Below the pieces are notes generated by a model. That model ran no database searches and had not been told where the DNA came from. It saw nothing but the letters and a program-made list of their open reading frames with translations. From Bacillus sp. AFS037270 (lineage in GTDB: Bacteria > Bacillota > Bacilli > Bacillales_B > DSM-18226), in assembly GCF_002585305.1 (NCBI RefSeq), contig NZ_NUNF01000007.1, positions 1 through 64,000 of the forward strand: a stretch of DNA of 64,000 nucleotides. The letters are read 5' to 3'. The position numbers and the translations under genes are program-made. Positions 9,069 through 16,891 of this stretch are shown in pieces. Position 1 is the stretch's first letter. Every line of letters begins with the position of its first letter.

Positions 9069-9205
9069 TTTTGCTTTCATTAAGTTTTAAAAGTATATTT
9101 AAGACTAAGCTAATTACTGTATAATTCAAAATGAATGGTTATTTTTATTTAAACATATAAGAAGGGTTCAAAATTAAAAAATATGGATTAAAGGTGAATG
9201 ATGAG

Positions 9206-9967
9206 ATGGACCTACTTACATCAGCGGCCGTTAAAAGTGAAATATCATTGGATAATAAGTCGGCTGTAAATAAAGTGACAGACTACATTAAGAATAAAAT
9301 TATTCTTAAAGAGCTAAAACCTAATGATAAAATACCTACAGAAATCGAACTGAGTGAAATATTAAATGTAGGGAGGAGCTCTGTACGGGAAGCATTGAAG
9401 ATTTTAGAAGCGATTAATATTATCCAAATCCGGAGAGGGGACGGTACGTATATATCGGAACCTGAAGATATTTCTATTTCTCAATCCCTATTGTTTAAAA
9501 TGATTTTAAACAATATGCAATTGAAAGAATTGGTTGATTTCCGTGAACAGATTGAAATTGCAGTGGTTAAATTGGCCATTTCTTATGCAACTCAGGAAGA
9601 TATTGAAGTACTAAGAAAAAATTATCAAGATTTTTTAGAGTGCATTGAAAATAATCCAGAAGATTATGAAAGGCTTCATACATTGGACTCGGAGTTCCAT
9701 AAAGCCTTAGCGGCATCCACCAAAAATAAGCTCATGCAAGAGGTTTATTTGTTTTCATTTGAGATTTTTTCACCCATGATCTTGGAAAACTATGCCTCTG
9801 GTCAAATTGAGAGTGAGGACAAGGAACCAACATCAGAAAATCATAGGATTATTATTGAAGCAATAGAAAACAAGGATTTTTATCTTGGGATTCACGGTGT
9901 CAAAATAGCTCTTAATTTATGGAAAAAATGGATCAATAAAAATGAAAATAGTAAAATGTCAGAATAG
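9206..9967 (+). CDS. GntR/FadR-family transcriptional regulator
   Basis: DNA-binding regulator of sugar-acid catabolism. A winged helix-turn-helix occupies residues ~25-85 (PTEIELSEILNVGRSSVREA, then RRGDGTYISEP), followed by an all-helical FCD effector domain with metal-ligand-like D and H residues (TLDSEFHKALAAST). ATG 9206 was chosen because AAAGGTGA lies eight bases upstream; a GTG at 9194 is the alternative. It lies between the permease and the OiaK/OiaX genes. Repeated ACATCAGACAAA words upstream of both are the best candidate operators, and the ligand is probably the imported acid or a phosphorylated intermediate. Confidence 0.87.
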   Translation: MDLLTSAAVKSEISLDNKSAVNKVTDYIKNKIILKELKPNDKIPTEIELSEILNVGRSSVREALKILEAINIIQIRRGDGTYISEPEDISISQSLLFKMILNNMQLKELVDFREQIEIAVVKLAISYATQEDIEVLRKNYQDFLECIENNPEDYERLHTLDSEFHKALAASTKNKLMQEVYLFSFEIFSPMILENYASGQIESEDKEPTSENHRIIIEAIENKDFYLGIHGVKIALNLWKKWINKNENSKMSE

Positions 9968-10656
9968 TGGTTGAATAATGGGTTGCATTTTCTTGAATGC
10001 CTAGCTGGTATGACTGGGGGTGGTTCTTTTGTTTCTTTTGAACGAAAGTTAGAACCGTTCCCTTTATTTTTGCCTTTTTTACTATACAGTTTTTGCTGGC
10101 TTTATTCCTTACTCTATTAAGGATAATTGTATAGATTTTATTTTAGTTTTTATAGCTTAAATGAGTCCTATATGTATTGTTCCCTTTACCTTTGTTGCTC
10201 TTATAGACCCTCAACTTCCTCCTTGGTCCATAGTTATTTCCTAAACAAAAACTTAGAAGTGTAAGAAAGTTCAATTGTTTAAACATCATACAAATGAATT
10301 GTTCGATGATGAATTAAGTTGATATTTAAAATAAACATCAGACAAAAGAATACCCCCTCTTATATAAAAAGTAGTCTTTTTATGGTAAAAACCTCGAATT
10401 AGGCAGTTGATTTTTGTTGTTGACGGCTAATATTGGCATAGTATATAATCAGATTAAATAATAACATCAGACAAATTTTTAACGAAAGATAAAAATAAAT
10501 GGAATACGTCTGATGAATTAGCGGAAAGTTATTAATTCAGGAAATGTTTGTGAAGGTGGTGTTTCCGTAGGAGTTTAAAGTTAAAACAAGGGTGGGAAGC
10601 AGATCTTACTGGTTCAACATTATTTAAAAAAACATAAACAGAAAGGAAGTGTAGGA
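9968..10656. other. long upstream region of the oiaK-type gene
   Basis: About 690 bp without a gene. It carries a weak hairpin (GGTTCT...AGAACC, 10021-10057) after the GntR gene, then AT-rich sequence with four candidate GntR sites clustered in the last 370 bp. No RNA gene or riboswitch was recognised. The distance from the last operator (10516) to the start codon leaves an untranslated leader of about 100 bp. Confidence 0.4.
10282..10516. promoter_or_regulatory. four copies of candidate GntR operator
   Basis: AACATCATACAAAT at 10282-10295, AACATCAGACAAAA at 10334-10347, AACATCAGACAAA at 10463-10475, and an inverted CGTCTGATGA at 10508-10517. The spacing is uneven and both orientations occur. 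These match the three copies at 5989-6185 and are the only such clusters I noticed in the window. Confidence 0.55.
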
Positions 10657-12024
10657 ATGTCTGAAAATAATTTATTGCTTGCCTTTTACGGAGATGATTT
10701 TACTGGGTCTACGGATGCAATGGAAGCGTTAGCATCAAACGGGTATCGCACAATCCTATTTTTGGAGCCGCCTTCACCAGACATGTTGGAAAACTTCAAA
10801 GGTATTCAATGTATTGGAGTTCCCGGAACCAGCAGGGCTAAAAATCCAGTAGAAATGGAGCAAGAATTACGACCAGTGTTTGAGGCATTATTTAAGCTGA
10901 GAACGAATGTGATTCACTATAAAACATGTTCAACATTTGATTCAAATCCGGATGTTGGCAGTATTGGTAAAGCAATTGAAATTGCGCTTGATTACACGGA
11001 AGAATCACAAAAAACAGTGCCGCTTTTTGTTGCAGCACCGCCACTAGGAAGGTATACGGTATTTGGAAACCATTTTGCAAAAATGTATGATACGGTTTAT
11101 CGGTTGGACAGGCATCCAACTATGTCAAAACATCCAATGACACCTATGAACGAATCAGATTTACGAGTTCATTTAAATAAGCAATTTCAAACACCCAAGC
11201 AAATTGGTTTGATGGATGTGGTGGAGCTCTCTGGAGCTTATCGTAATGCTAAAGAAGTGTATGAGCAAAAATTAGAATCAAACGATGGTATCATACTTCT
11301 TGATGCGTTAGATGATAGCCATAGTCAAACGGTTGGCCGACTAATATGGGAAAAAGGCCAAGAAGGCTTGCGCTTCGTTGTCGGATCATCAGGTGTTGAA
11401 TATGCATTAACAGCTGAATGGAATCGGCAAGGATTGCAGGCAACAAGCAACAATAATGGGCAAACAAAAATACCTGCTGCCAAACAAGTTCTTGTTGTTG
11501 CAGGCAGCTGTTCACCCATTACCAAACTCCAAATCGAAACGGCAAGTGAAGAAGGTTTCGTGGGAATTCAAGTTTCTCCCCAAGATATTATTAATAAAGA
11601 AGAACTGCCAAAAAATCTATTGGAAAAGGCAATTAAACATATCCAAAACGGAAAAAGTGTTATTTTATATACAGCTCAAGGACCAGAAGATCCCGCTATT
11701 GATGAAACTCGCAGACTTTTTGATGAGATGGGAATCGAGAAAAGGGAATCAGGCGAGTTGATTGGTAGTCAATTAGGTAAATGGACATTGGAAATTATAA
11801 AAGCAACAAATATTCGCCGAATCATTGCTGCCGGAGGGGATACTTCGGGCTTTGTGACAAAAGAATTGAAACTCTTTGCATTGGAAATGATTCTTCAAGT
11901 TGATCCAGGTGTTCCGTTGTGCTGTGGCTATTCTTCAGATCCAATTATGAATGGTATCGAAATCGCCTTAAAAGGTGGTCAGATGGGCAGCCCTGATTTC
12001 TTTGTTAAAATCAAGGAAGCTTGA
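10657..12024 (+). CDS. oiaK: four-carbon acid sugar kinase family, OiaK-type (3-oxo-isoapionate kinase-like)
   Basis: ATP-dependent kinase of the DUF1537 family. By homology and context it phosphorylates 3-oxo-isoapionate or a related branched or tetronic acid. Family motifs are FYGDDFTGSTDAMEAL at the N-terminus, HYKTCSTFDSNP near residue 90, VAGSCSPITKLQ near 285 and AAGGDTSG near 390. At 455 aa it is longer than the DtnK-type paralogue at 21321, and the STFDS variant replaces the KKVDSALRGN box there, consistent with a different subfamily. The start has AAAGGAAG upstream. The next gene is a RuBisCO-like protein, and OiaK-OiaX pairing is known from apionate catabolism. The precise substrate is inference. 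Confidence 0.75.
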   Translation: MSENNLLLAFYGDDFTGSTDAMEALASNGYRTILFLEPPSPDMLENFKGIQCIGVPGTSRAKNPVEMEQELRPVFEALFKLRTNVIHYKTCSTFDSNPDVGSIGKAIEIALDYTEESQKTVPLFVAAPPLGRYTVFGNHFAKMYDTVYRLDRHPTMSKHPMTPMNESDLRVHLNKQFQTPKQIGLMDVVELSGAYRNAKEVYEQKLESNDGIILLDALDDSHSQTVGRLIWEKGQEGLRFVVGSSGVEYALTAEWNRQGLQATSNNNGQTKIPAAKQVLVVAGSCSPITKLQIETASEEGFVGIQVSPQDIINKEELPKNLLEKAIKHIQNGKSVILYTAQGPEDPAIDETRRLFDEMGIEKRESGELIGSQLGKWTLEIIKATNIRRIIAAGGDTSGFVTKELKLFALEMILQVDPGVPLCCGYSSDPIMNGIEIALKGGQMGSPDFFVKIKEA

Positions 12025-12222
12025 GGGAAAGAAAGAAGAAACTATGAGATGTGTTGAAGGAGCTAGACGTTCGAGGGTTCATTAGAATGGTTCATGGATT
12101 TCCTTTAATGGTTTTAGTAACTTTTTAGTTTAGTAGATCACCATAACAAAAAAATGTAAAATTCGGACCGCATATCTAAATTTAATTTTTTTTAAAATTT
12201 CAACTATAAAGGAGAGTTACCA

Positions 12223-13485
12223 ATGAGTCAGGATCGTGTTTTTGCTACATATCACATTGAGACACCCTATGATTTGGAATATGCTGCAAAAGTCATGGCG
12301 GGTGAGCAATCTACCGGTACTTTTATTGCTGTTCCTGGAGAAACAGAAGAACTTAAGGACAAGTTTTCAGCCAAGGTGGTGTCGATTGAAGAATTAGAGG
12401 TAGTGTCTACTCCTACTTTGCCCGGATCCAAACCACCTAAAGGATCCAATGGATCCTTTTCCTATCACCGAGGGAAGATCGTTTTATCATTCCCCTTACA
12501 TAACTTTGGCCCTTCAATACCGAATCTATTGGCCACTGTGGCAGGGAATCTGTATGAACTCCGTGAATTTAGTGGGTTGAGGCTCATGGACTTGGAGTTG
12601 CCTCATGCATTTATGGAAAAGTATCCTGGACCTAAATTTGGGATTGAGGGAACGAGGAAATTAGCCAATGTGTACAATCGTCCATTTATAGGAACGATTG
12701 TGAAGCCTAGTATTGGATTAACACCTGACGAACTTCGTGTAGTGGTAAGAGATCTGGCGCTTGCTGGAATTGACTTTATCAAAGATGATGAACTCAACGC
12801 GAATCCTCCTTACGCTCCTTTGAAAAACCGTGTTAAAGCGGTAATGGAAGAAATCGAAAGGGTCGCAGATAAAACAGGCAAAAAGGTTATGTATGCCTTT
12901 AATATTACGGATGACATAGACCAGCTCGAACGTAACCATGAAATAGTTGTAAAAGCCGGTGGAACTTGCGTGATGGTCGGTATCAACAGCGTTGGGCTAG
13001 CTGGTGTTGCACATTTACGGAAATATAGTGAGGTTCCCATTCACGGACACCGTAATCAATGGGGAGCTATGACCCGCTGCCCGCAGTTAGGAATGGAATT
13101 TACGGCTTACCAAAAGATGTGTCGCCTGGCCGGAGTGGATCATTTGCATTGTAATGCTCTCGACAGCAAGTTCTATGAGTCTAACGAGTCCGTAATTAAA
13201 TCAGTAAAAGATTGTATAACCCCGATGTTTGGCGGTTATACCGTGATGCCTGTATTATCTTCCGGCCAATGGGCAGGAACTGCACCAGATTCCTACTCGT
13301 CGATGGAAACGATTGATGTAATGCATTTGGCAGGTGGGGGAATCATTGGGCACCCAGGTGGTTCTGAAGCAGGGGTTAAAAGCATGATTCAAGGGTGGGA
13401 AGCAGCAGTTTCTGGTGTATCTCTCCATGAATATGCTGAGACTCACTTTGAGTTAGCGCAGGCCATTGAGAAATTTGGGAAATGA
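12223..13485 (+). CDS. oiaX: RuBisCO-like protein, OiaX-type (3-oxo-isoapionate-4-phosphate decarboxylase-like)
   Basis: Form IV RuBisCO homologue. In the OiaK/OiaX pathway the enzyme decarboxylates 3-oxo-isoapionate 4-phosphate to L-erythrulose 1-phosphate. The large-subunit fold is visible: GTIVKPSIGL (K161, the K175 position), FIKDDE with K187-D188-D189-E190 (the carbamylation site and magnesium ligands), GHRNQWGAM, LHCNALDSKF and the phosphate loops VLSSGQWAG and HLAGGGIIGHPGG. It differs from the methionine-salvage MtnW by its place beside a DUF1537 kinase and sugar-acid transporter. The start follows AAAGGAGAG. The 198-bp gap to oiaK holds no obvious terminator, so co-transcription is likely. 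Confidence 0.83.
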   Translation: MSQDRVFATYHIETPYDLEYAAKVMAGEQSTGTFIAVPGETEELKDKFSAKVVSIEELEVVSTPTLPGSKPPKGSNGSFSYHRGKIVLSFPLHNFGPSIPNLLATVAGNLYELREFSGLRLMDLELPHAFMEKYPGPKFGIEGTRKLANVYNRPFIGTIVKPSIGLTPDELRVVVRDLALAGIDFIKDDELNANPPYAPLKNRVKAVMEEIERVADKTGKKVMYAFNITDDIDQLERNHEIVVKAGGTCVMVGINSVGLAGVAHLRKYSEVPIHGHRNQWGAMTRCPQLGMEFTAYQKMCRLAGVDHLHCNALDSKFYESNESVIKSVKDCITPMFGGYTVMPVLSSGQWAGTAPDSYSSMETIDVMHLAGGGIIGHPGGSEAGVKSMIQGWEAAVSGVSLHEYAETHFELAQAIEKFGK

Positions 13486-13661
13486 AAATGTGCGGGTGCT
13501 GCCGGACTTGGAGCGGCATTTGCAGATTTCTTCCAACTCCAGTCTGGAATTTAATTGGATGTACAGCTAAAAAAGATAGATAACACCCTTGACATCCTAT
13601 AGGTTTACATTTGCAATCATTGAATCAGATGTTTAAACAAATAAAGGGGATGTAGCTTGAT

Positions 13662-14696
13662 ATGGATACAAAAGTAGGTATTAGTGGTACTGGAAGAATT
13701 GGACGGCTGTTAATCAGAAAGATTTTATCCGATACAAATAAATCATTGAAATTAGTAGCCATTAACTCGATTTATCCGGCCGAAACCGTTGCTCATTTAT
13801 TAAAATATGATACTGTTCATGGAACCTGGGATGCAGATATCTCAGTTCAAAATAGTAATCTCGTCATTAATGGAAAACATTTTCAGATAGTATCAGAACG
13901 TGAACCCGAGAATATCCCATGGGGGAAAATGGGTGTTGACATTGTCATGGATGCGTCTGGTAAATTCACACACCGTCAAGGTGCAGAAAAACATCTTAGA
14001 GCAGGGGCATCTCATGTAATCGTAACCGCCCCTGGTGAACAGATGGATTTAACAGTCGTTATGGGAGTAAATGACCAGCTGTTAGACATTTCTAAGCATA
14101 AAATCATATCAGCGGCATCTTGCACAACGAATTGTGTGGCTCCTCTTTTAAATATCCTTGATCAAGCTTTTCTAGTAAAAAGAGGCTGGGTGACGACGGT
14201 TCATGCCTTTACTTCTGATCAAAAGCACATAGATAACCCTCATAAGGATTTGAGAAGAGCAAGAGCTTGTACACAATCGATAGTTCCAACAACTACTGGA
14301 GTCGGCAAGGCACTTGAGGATGTACTGCCACATCTTTCGCGTTTTGTGGAGGGAATATCTATACGTGTTCCTACCCAAGATGTTTCTTTAGCAGATCTAA
14401 CTATTGAAGTGTCACGAGCGGTTACACTAGATGAAGTAAAATCAGTTTTTAATGGAAAATTAAATAAAAATCATTATGTATCTTACACAAATGTCCCTTT
14501 AGTTTCAGCAGATTTTATTGGTTGTGATAAATCTGCAGTTGTCGATGGGCTTTCAATCATGGCTACAAATAATCAAATAAAATTACTTGCCTGGTATGAT
14601 AACGAATGGGCTTATGCTAGCAGGGTAATTGATTTGGCTCAGACGGTTCAAGAAAGGATGGAAAAAGAATGGTTGTTTCCCAAGATTCTGAATTAG
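13662..14696 (+). CDS. GapB-like glyceraldehyde-3-phosphate / erythrose-4-phosphate dehydrogenase
   Basis: Type I GAPDH fold, 344 aa. Rossmann motif SGTGRIGRLLIRK at the N-terminus, catalytic Cys154 in SCTTNC, HAFTSDQKHIDNPHKDLRRARAC, and LAWYDNEWAYASRV near the C-terminus. DNPHKDLRRARAC is the GapB type and not glycolytic GapA, but ACTQSIVPTTTGV departs from the usual ..ESIIPTTTGAA, so it is a divergent paralogue. Placed after oiaX, whose product leads to tetrose phosphate, it could act on erythrose 4-phosphate or glyceraldehyde 3-phosphate. AAAGGGGATG precedes the ATG. Its last 28 bases overlap the SR1P-type gene in another frame. Confidence 0.82.
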   Translation: MDTKVGISGTGRIGRLLIRKILSDTNKSLKLVAINSIYPAETVAHLLKYDTVHGTWDADISVQNSNLVINGKHFQIVSEREPENIPWGKMGVDIVMDASGKFTHRQGAEKHLRAGASHVIVTAPGEQMDLTVVMGVNDQLLDISKHKIISAASCTTNCVAPLLNILDQAFLVKRGWVTTVHAFTSDQKHIDNPHKDLRRARACTQSIVPTTTGVGKALEDVLPHLSRFVEGISIRVPTQDVSLADLTIEVSRAVTLDEVKSVFNGKLNKNHYVSYTNVPLVSADFIGCDKSAVVDGLSIMATNNQIKLLAWYDNEWAYASRVIDLAQTVQERMEKEWLFPKILN

Positions 14697-14818
14697 TATT
14701 AGGGACCATTATATGTGACCGTTGCGGGAAGTTTATAGATACAGCTGATACTAATAGAGTCATCATTTATTATTCTCGGTGTGAAGACGATAAATGCAGC
14801 AGTCCAGAAGAAGAATAA
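14669..14818 (+). CDS. SR1P-family GapA-binding-type small peptide (49 aa)
   Basis: Small protein of the SR1P (DUF4182) family; in B. subtilis SR1P binds the glycolytic dehydrogenase GapA and modulates its moonlighting partners. The core, starting LGTIICDRCGKFID, matches the family's (M)GTIvCq.C...id followed by a hydrophobic V..lY..C strand (RVIIYYSRC) and an acidic tail. The ATG at 14669 lies inside the last codons of the dehydrogenase gene, adding about ten residues before the usual start. Direct overlap with a GAPDH-family gene is striking because in B. subtilis the peptide comes from a separate dual-function sRNA locus. Confidence 0.75.
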   Translation: MVVSQDSELVLGTIICDRCGKFIDTADTNRVIIYYSRCEDDKCSSPEEE

Positions 14819-14869
14819 AAATAGATTTTTTTCTGAGAGTTTAGCGAAGAGCATCTATGCTCCCATCCT

Positions 14870-15171
14870 AATGGAGAAATATGTTTTAATAACTCTTCTC
14901 GTAACACTCCTTTATTCCGGAGTACTATGTAAGTATCGCTTTGATCAAAGAGTGGCTAATACCATAGAATCATTACGGTAGTTGAACTACCAGGGGTAAT
15001 AATGAACACGGGTTACACCTTACTGTGGTAGGGCAGATTGACCGAGATAGACTAAAAAGCACGTTAAGGCAAAAGGAATATTTTTCCATAGATAAAATAA
15101 AGTTGGCGGTACTTGAACCGTATGGAGAATTGTCGATTTTGGAAAAACATGTGTTAATATTGTTACGCTAA
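14870..15171 (+). pseudogene. DUF421 (YetF/YrbG-type) membrane protein, C-terminal remnant
   Basis: A hydrophobic stretch at about 14875-14930 (EKYVLITLLVTLLYSGVL) is followed, after in-frame stops near 14980-15000, by a soluble tail reading IDRDRLKSTLRQKEYFSIDK and IKLAVLEPYGELSILEK. The second part is the conserved C-terminus of DUF421 proteins (lR.k.vf.i.dvefAilEp.GklSvl). Everything before the last membrane segment is missing, so the gene is a degraded leftover just inside the right end of this island. Confidence 0.62.
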
Positions 15172-15173
15172 AG

Positions 15174-15212
15174 AAACGTCCCTTCTATGACGAAAGGGGC
15201 GTTTTTTTTAGA
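15174..15212 (+). terminator. Rho-independent terminator
   Basis: AACGTCCCTT pairs with AAGGGGCGTT (one G-T), loop CTATGACG, followed by eight T. Confidence 0.8.
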
Positions 15213-15506
15213 GAATAATAAGTTTACAAAAAAAAATTTGGGTAGCTTGTTGACTGCAAGTGAACAAATACATGAGTGTAAATAGTTTATCTCTGAATAT
15301 GAATTTGAATATCCTCCAGGAAGATTAGATTTATGCGGGGCAATAATTGGCGTTATAACTTAATTGGAAAACAGCTGATTTTTCAGTATTAAAAAACTAT
15401 GTGAAGAAATACACTTATGCTACGAGTGTGTTTGTTGAAGAAGGATTGTGAAGAGGAAAAAGCCCCACTCAATGGAGAAGGGCTGAATACATTCTTACAT
15501 CTAAAT
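15213..15506. other. debris between terminator and island right end
   Basis: No intact gene. A short frame near 15292-15365 reads EYEFEYPPGRLDLCGAIIGV, which looks like a conserved piece of a decayed gene I cannot name. The rest is AT-rich and interrupted by stops. Confidence 0.35.
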
Positions 15507-15507
15507 G

Positions 15508-15536
15508 TGTCCTCTTTTGTCCTCCTGTTTGTCCTC
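15508..15536. repeat. TGTCCTC triple repeat left of core 2 (arm sites)
   Basis: TGTCCTC at 15508-15514, 15518-15524 and 15530-15536, about 104 bp left of core 2. The same word flanks the right side of core 1. The last copy lies in a 17-mer, TTTGTCCTCCGATGTTT, repeated at 35325-35341. Confidence 0.55.
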
Positions 15537-15639
15537 CGATGTTTTATATTGCATTTAAAAATCTAAGTCGAGTTTTTTATAAATGTTAATTTAGAGCCTT
15601 TTTTTATACACTATTTCTTTCTATTATATATGAAAATGA

Positions 15640-15658
15640 ATGGGCGGCATGATGTAAT
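15640..15658 (+). repeat. groEL-3'-end-like attachment core, copy 2
   Basis: Identical over 19 bp to copy 1. Upstream, ATGAAAATGAATGGGCGGCA extends the identity with the truncated copy at 47618-47638. The frame of M-G-G-M-M has stops immediately upstream, so this is an isolated site and not a gene end. Confidence 0.65.
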
Positions 15659-15710
15659 CATTGCCCAAACCCCTTGATATATGAGGGTTTTATGTAAGAG
15701 GGGAGCGGAA

Positions 15711-15729
15711 TGCTAACATCTTGCTAACA
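15711..15729. repeat. TGCTAACA pair right of core 2 (arm sites)
   Basis: TGCTAACA at 15711-15718 and 15722-15729 (11-bp period), 53 bp right of core 2; the same pair with the same period lies left of core 4 at 43762-43780. Confidence 0.5.
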
Positions 15730-15743
15730 TTTCTCTCCTAAAA

Positions 15744-15797
15744 TTAGAGGTTTCTCATGAGTTGCGCAAACTTGTGGGAAGCCTCTTTTTTTCTTTT
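15744..15797 (-). pseudogene. integrase C-terminal remnant
   Basis: On the minus strand the last codons read KKEASHKFAQLMRNL-stop, aligning with the integrase tail at 3571 (EKASQQFSKLMKDLLL-stop). The rest of the gene is gone: the reading runs through an A-rich tract straight into a truncated LysR gene. It lies 86 bp right of core 2, the same relative place as the intact integrase end beside core 1, so it marks the left end of a second island. Confidence 0.65.
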
Positions 15798-15802
15798 TTT
15801 TG

Positions 15803-16195
15803 CTACGGGAATTCGGCAATGCCGATGTCACACTCCTGATTAATAACGCTGGTTATTACTGAACTCGAGTCCGTCACTTCAATTGAGAACTCTGTTTCTG
15901 GACTCACTTTGCGAAACTCTCTAGTCCAGCTGGGAAGATATGTTGTTGCAACGACCGTAGCTACAGAGATCTTGATGGTTTCCTGGTAACCCTGAAGACG
16001 CCTTGCGACATATTCTATGCTCTCGTTGTAGTTCTCCAAAATAATTTTGGCGTACTGTAAGAATCCGATCCCTGTTGGATTTAACTGAACTGACCCACCG
16101 ACGTGGTCGTACAGCTGAGTTTCGAGCTCGTCTTCAATATTTTGAATATGAAGCGTGACTGTTGACTGGGAAACATGGAGGATGTCCGCTTTTAC
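15803..16195 (-). pseudogene. LysR-type regulator fragment
   Basis: An internal piece of a LysR regulator: the end of the helix-turn-helix (ADILHVSQSTVTLHIQNIED), the linker (LQYAKIILENYNESIEY) and the first part of the effector domain (TTYLPSWTREFRKVSPETEF) up to DIGIAEFP. The first helix-turn-helix residues are replaced by sequence from the symporter fragment at its left on the plus strand, and the last ~170 residues are missing at the junction with the integrase tail. Non-functional. Confidence 0.7.
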
Positions 16196-16464
16196 CAAAA
16201 TCCTAGCGTTGAGACTTATCAAATACCCATAGGCGATATTTTTCTGCATTTAATTAAAATGGTTGTACTCCCTATTGTTTTTTCGAATATTGTAGTAGGG
16301 GTTACCGGATTGGGTAGTGCCAAGCGTCTAAGGAAACTAGGTTTAGAACCATTCGGTATTTTGAAATCGCTACCGCTGTAGCGATTGTAATCGGTCATTT
16401 ATTTGCTAATCTTTTTTACCCAGGCACTGGAGTTGATGTGCATGCTCTTTCCAAAGGGCCTTAA
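16196..16464 (+). pseudogene. Na+/H+-dicarboxylate (glutamate) symporter N-terminal fragment, frameshifted
   Basis: QIPIGDIFLHLIKMVVLPIV, then FSNIVVGVTGLGSAKRLRKLG is the DAACS/GltP family N-terminal third; a frameshift near 16350 is followed by YFEIATAVAIVIGHLFANLF and YPGTGVDVHALSKGP-stop. The signal-anchor start and the remaining two thirds are absent. It is fused head-on to the LysR fragment. Confidence 0.7.
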
Positions 16465-16891
16465 GAAGTTTTAGAAACTCGAGTTATATTGATTTTAAAT
16501 AATTCCGCTACTAGTCCAAAGTAAAAAAGATTGAGTACGCAGCATAAGTCGTAACGATTAACTTTCCTAATGGAATCAATGAAGCTGCACAAAAAAACTT
16601 AGAAACGGTTACATCGATTAAACCAAAAACTCCAAACGGAGCCACTTTAAGAACAATTCTAATTACTACAAGAGGTTGTTCTTTTATATTGGCTCTCTTC
16701 TCCGCATAAGTGGATCAATTCATCTGCAATAATTTCATGCGAGAATTTTTTTTAGCCTTTAACAGTTATTCATCAAATAAAAAAAATTATCCAGTCACTC
16801 TTCTTTGAACAGAAAGCAGCTGGATAACTTAAACCAGTCATTATAAATGTATAAGAATTTGTAACTAACACCAATTGACAAAGAGCCTTTT
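16465..16891. other. debris and terminator region
   Basis: About 430 bp without an intact gene. A broken frame near 16550-16720 reads NFPNGINEAAQKNLETVTSI and onward; I cannot name it. The only clear element is the minus-strand terminator of the PrpR-like gene. Confidence 0.35.
16783..16830 (-). terminator. terminator of the PrpR-like regulator gene
   Basis: On the minus strand TTATCCAG and CTGGATAA pair around a long loop and are followed by eight T. Confidence 0.6.

Noticed and set aside
12267..13446. Several minus-strand ORFs inside the RuBisCO-like gene
   Set aside because: Antisense shadows of a highly conserved gene without ribosome binding sites.
14781..14981. 66-aa ORF overlapping the SR1P-type gene
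   Set aside because: Its first third is the SR1P gene in another frame; only the hydrophobic end has sense, as part of the DUF421 remnant.
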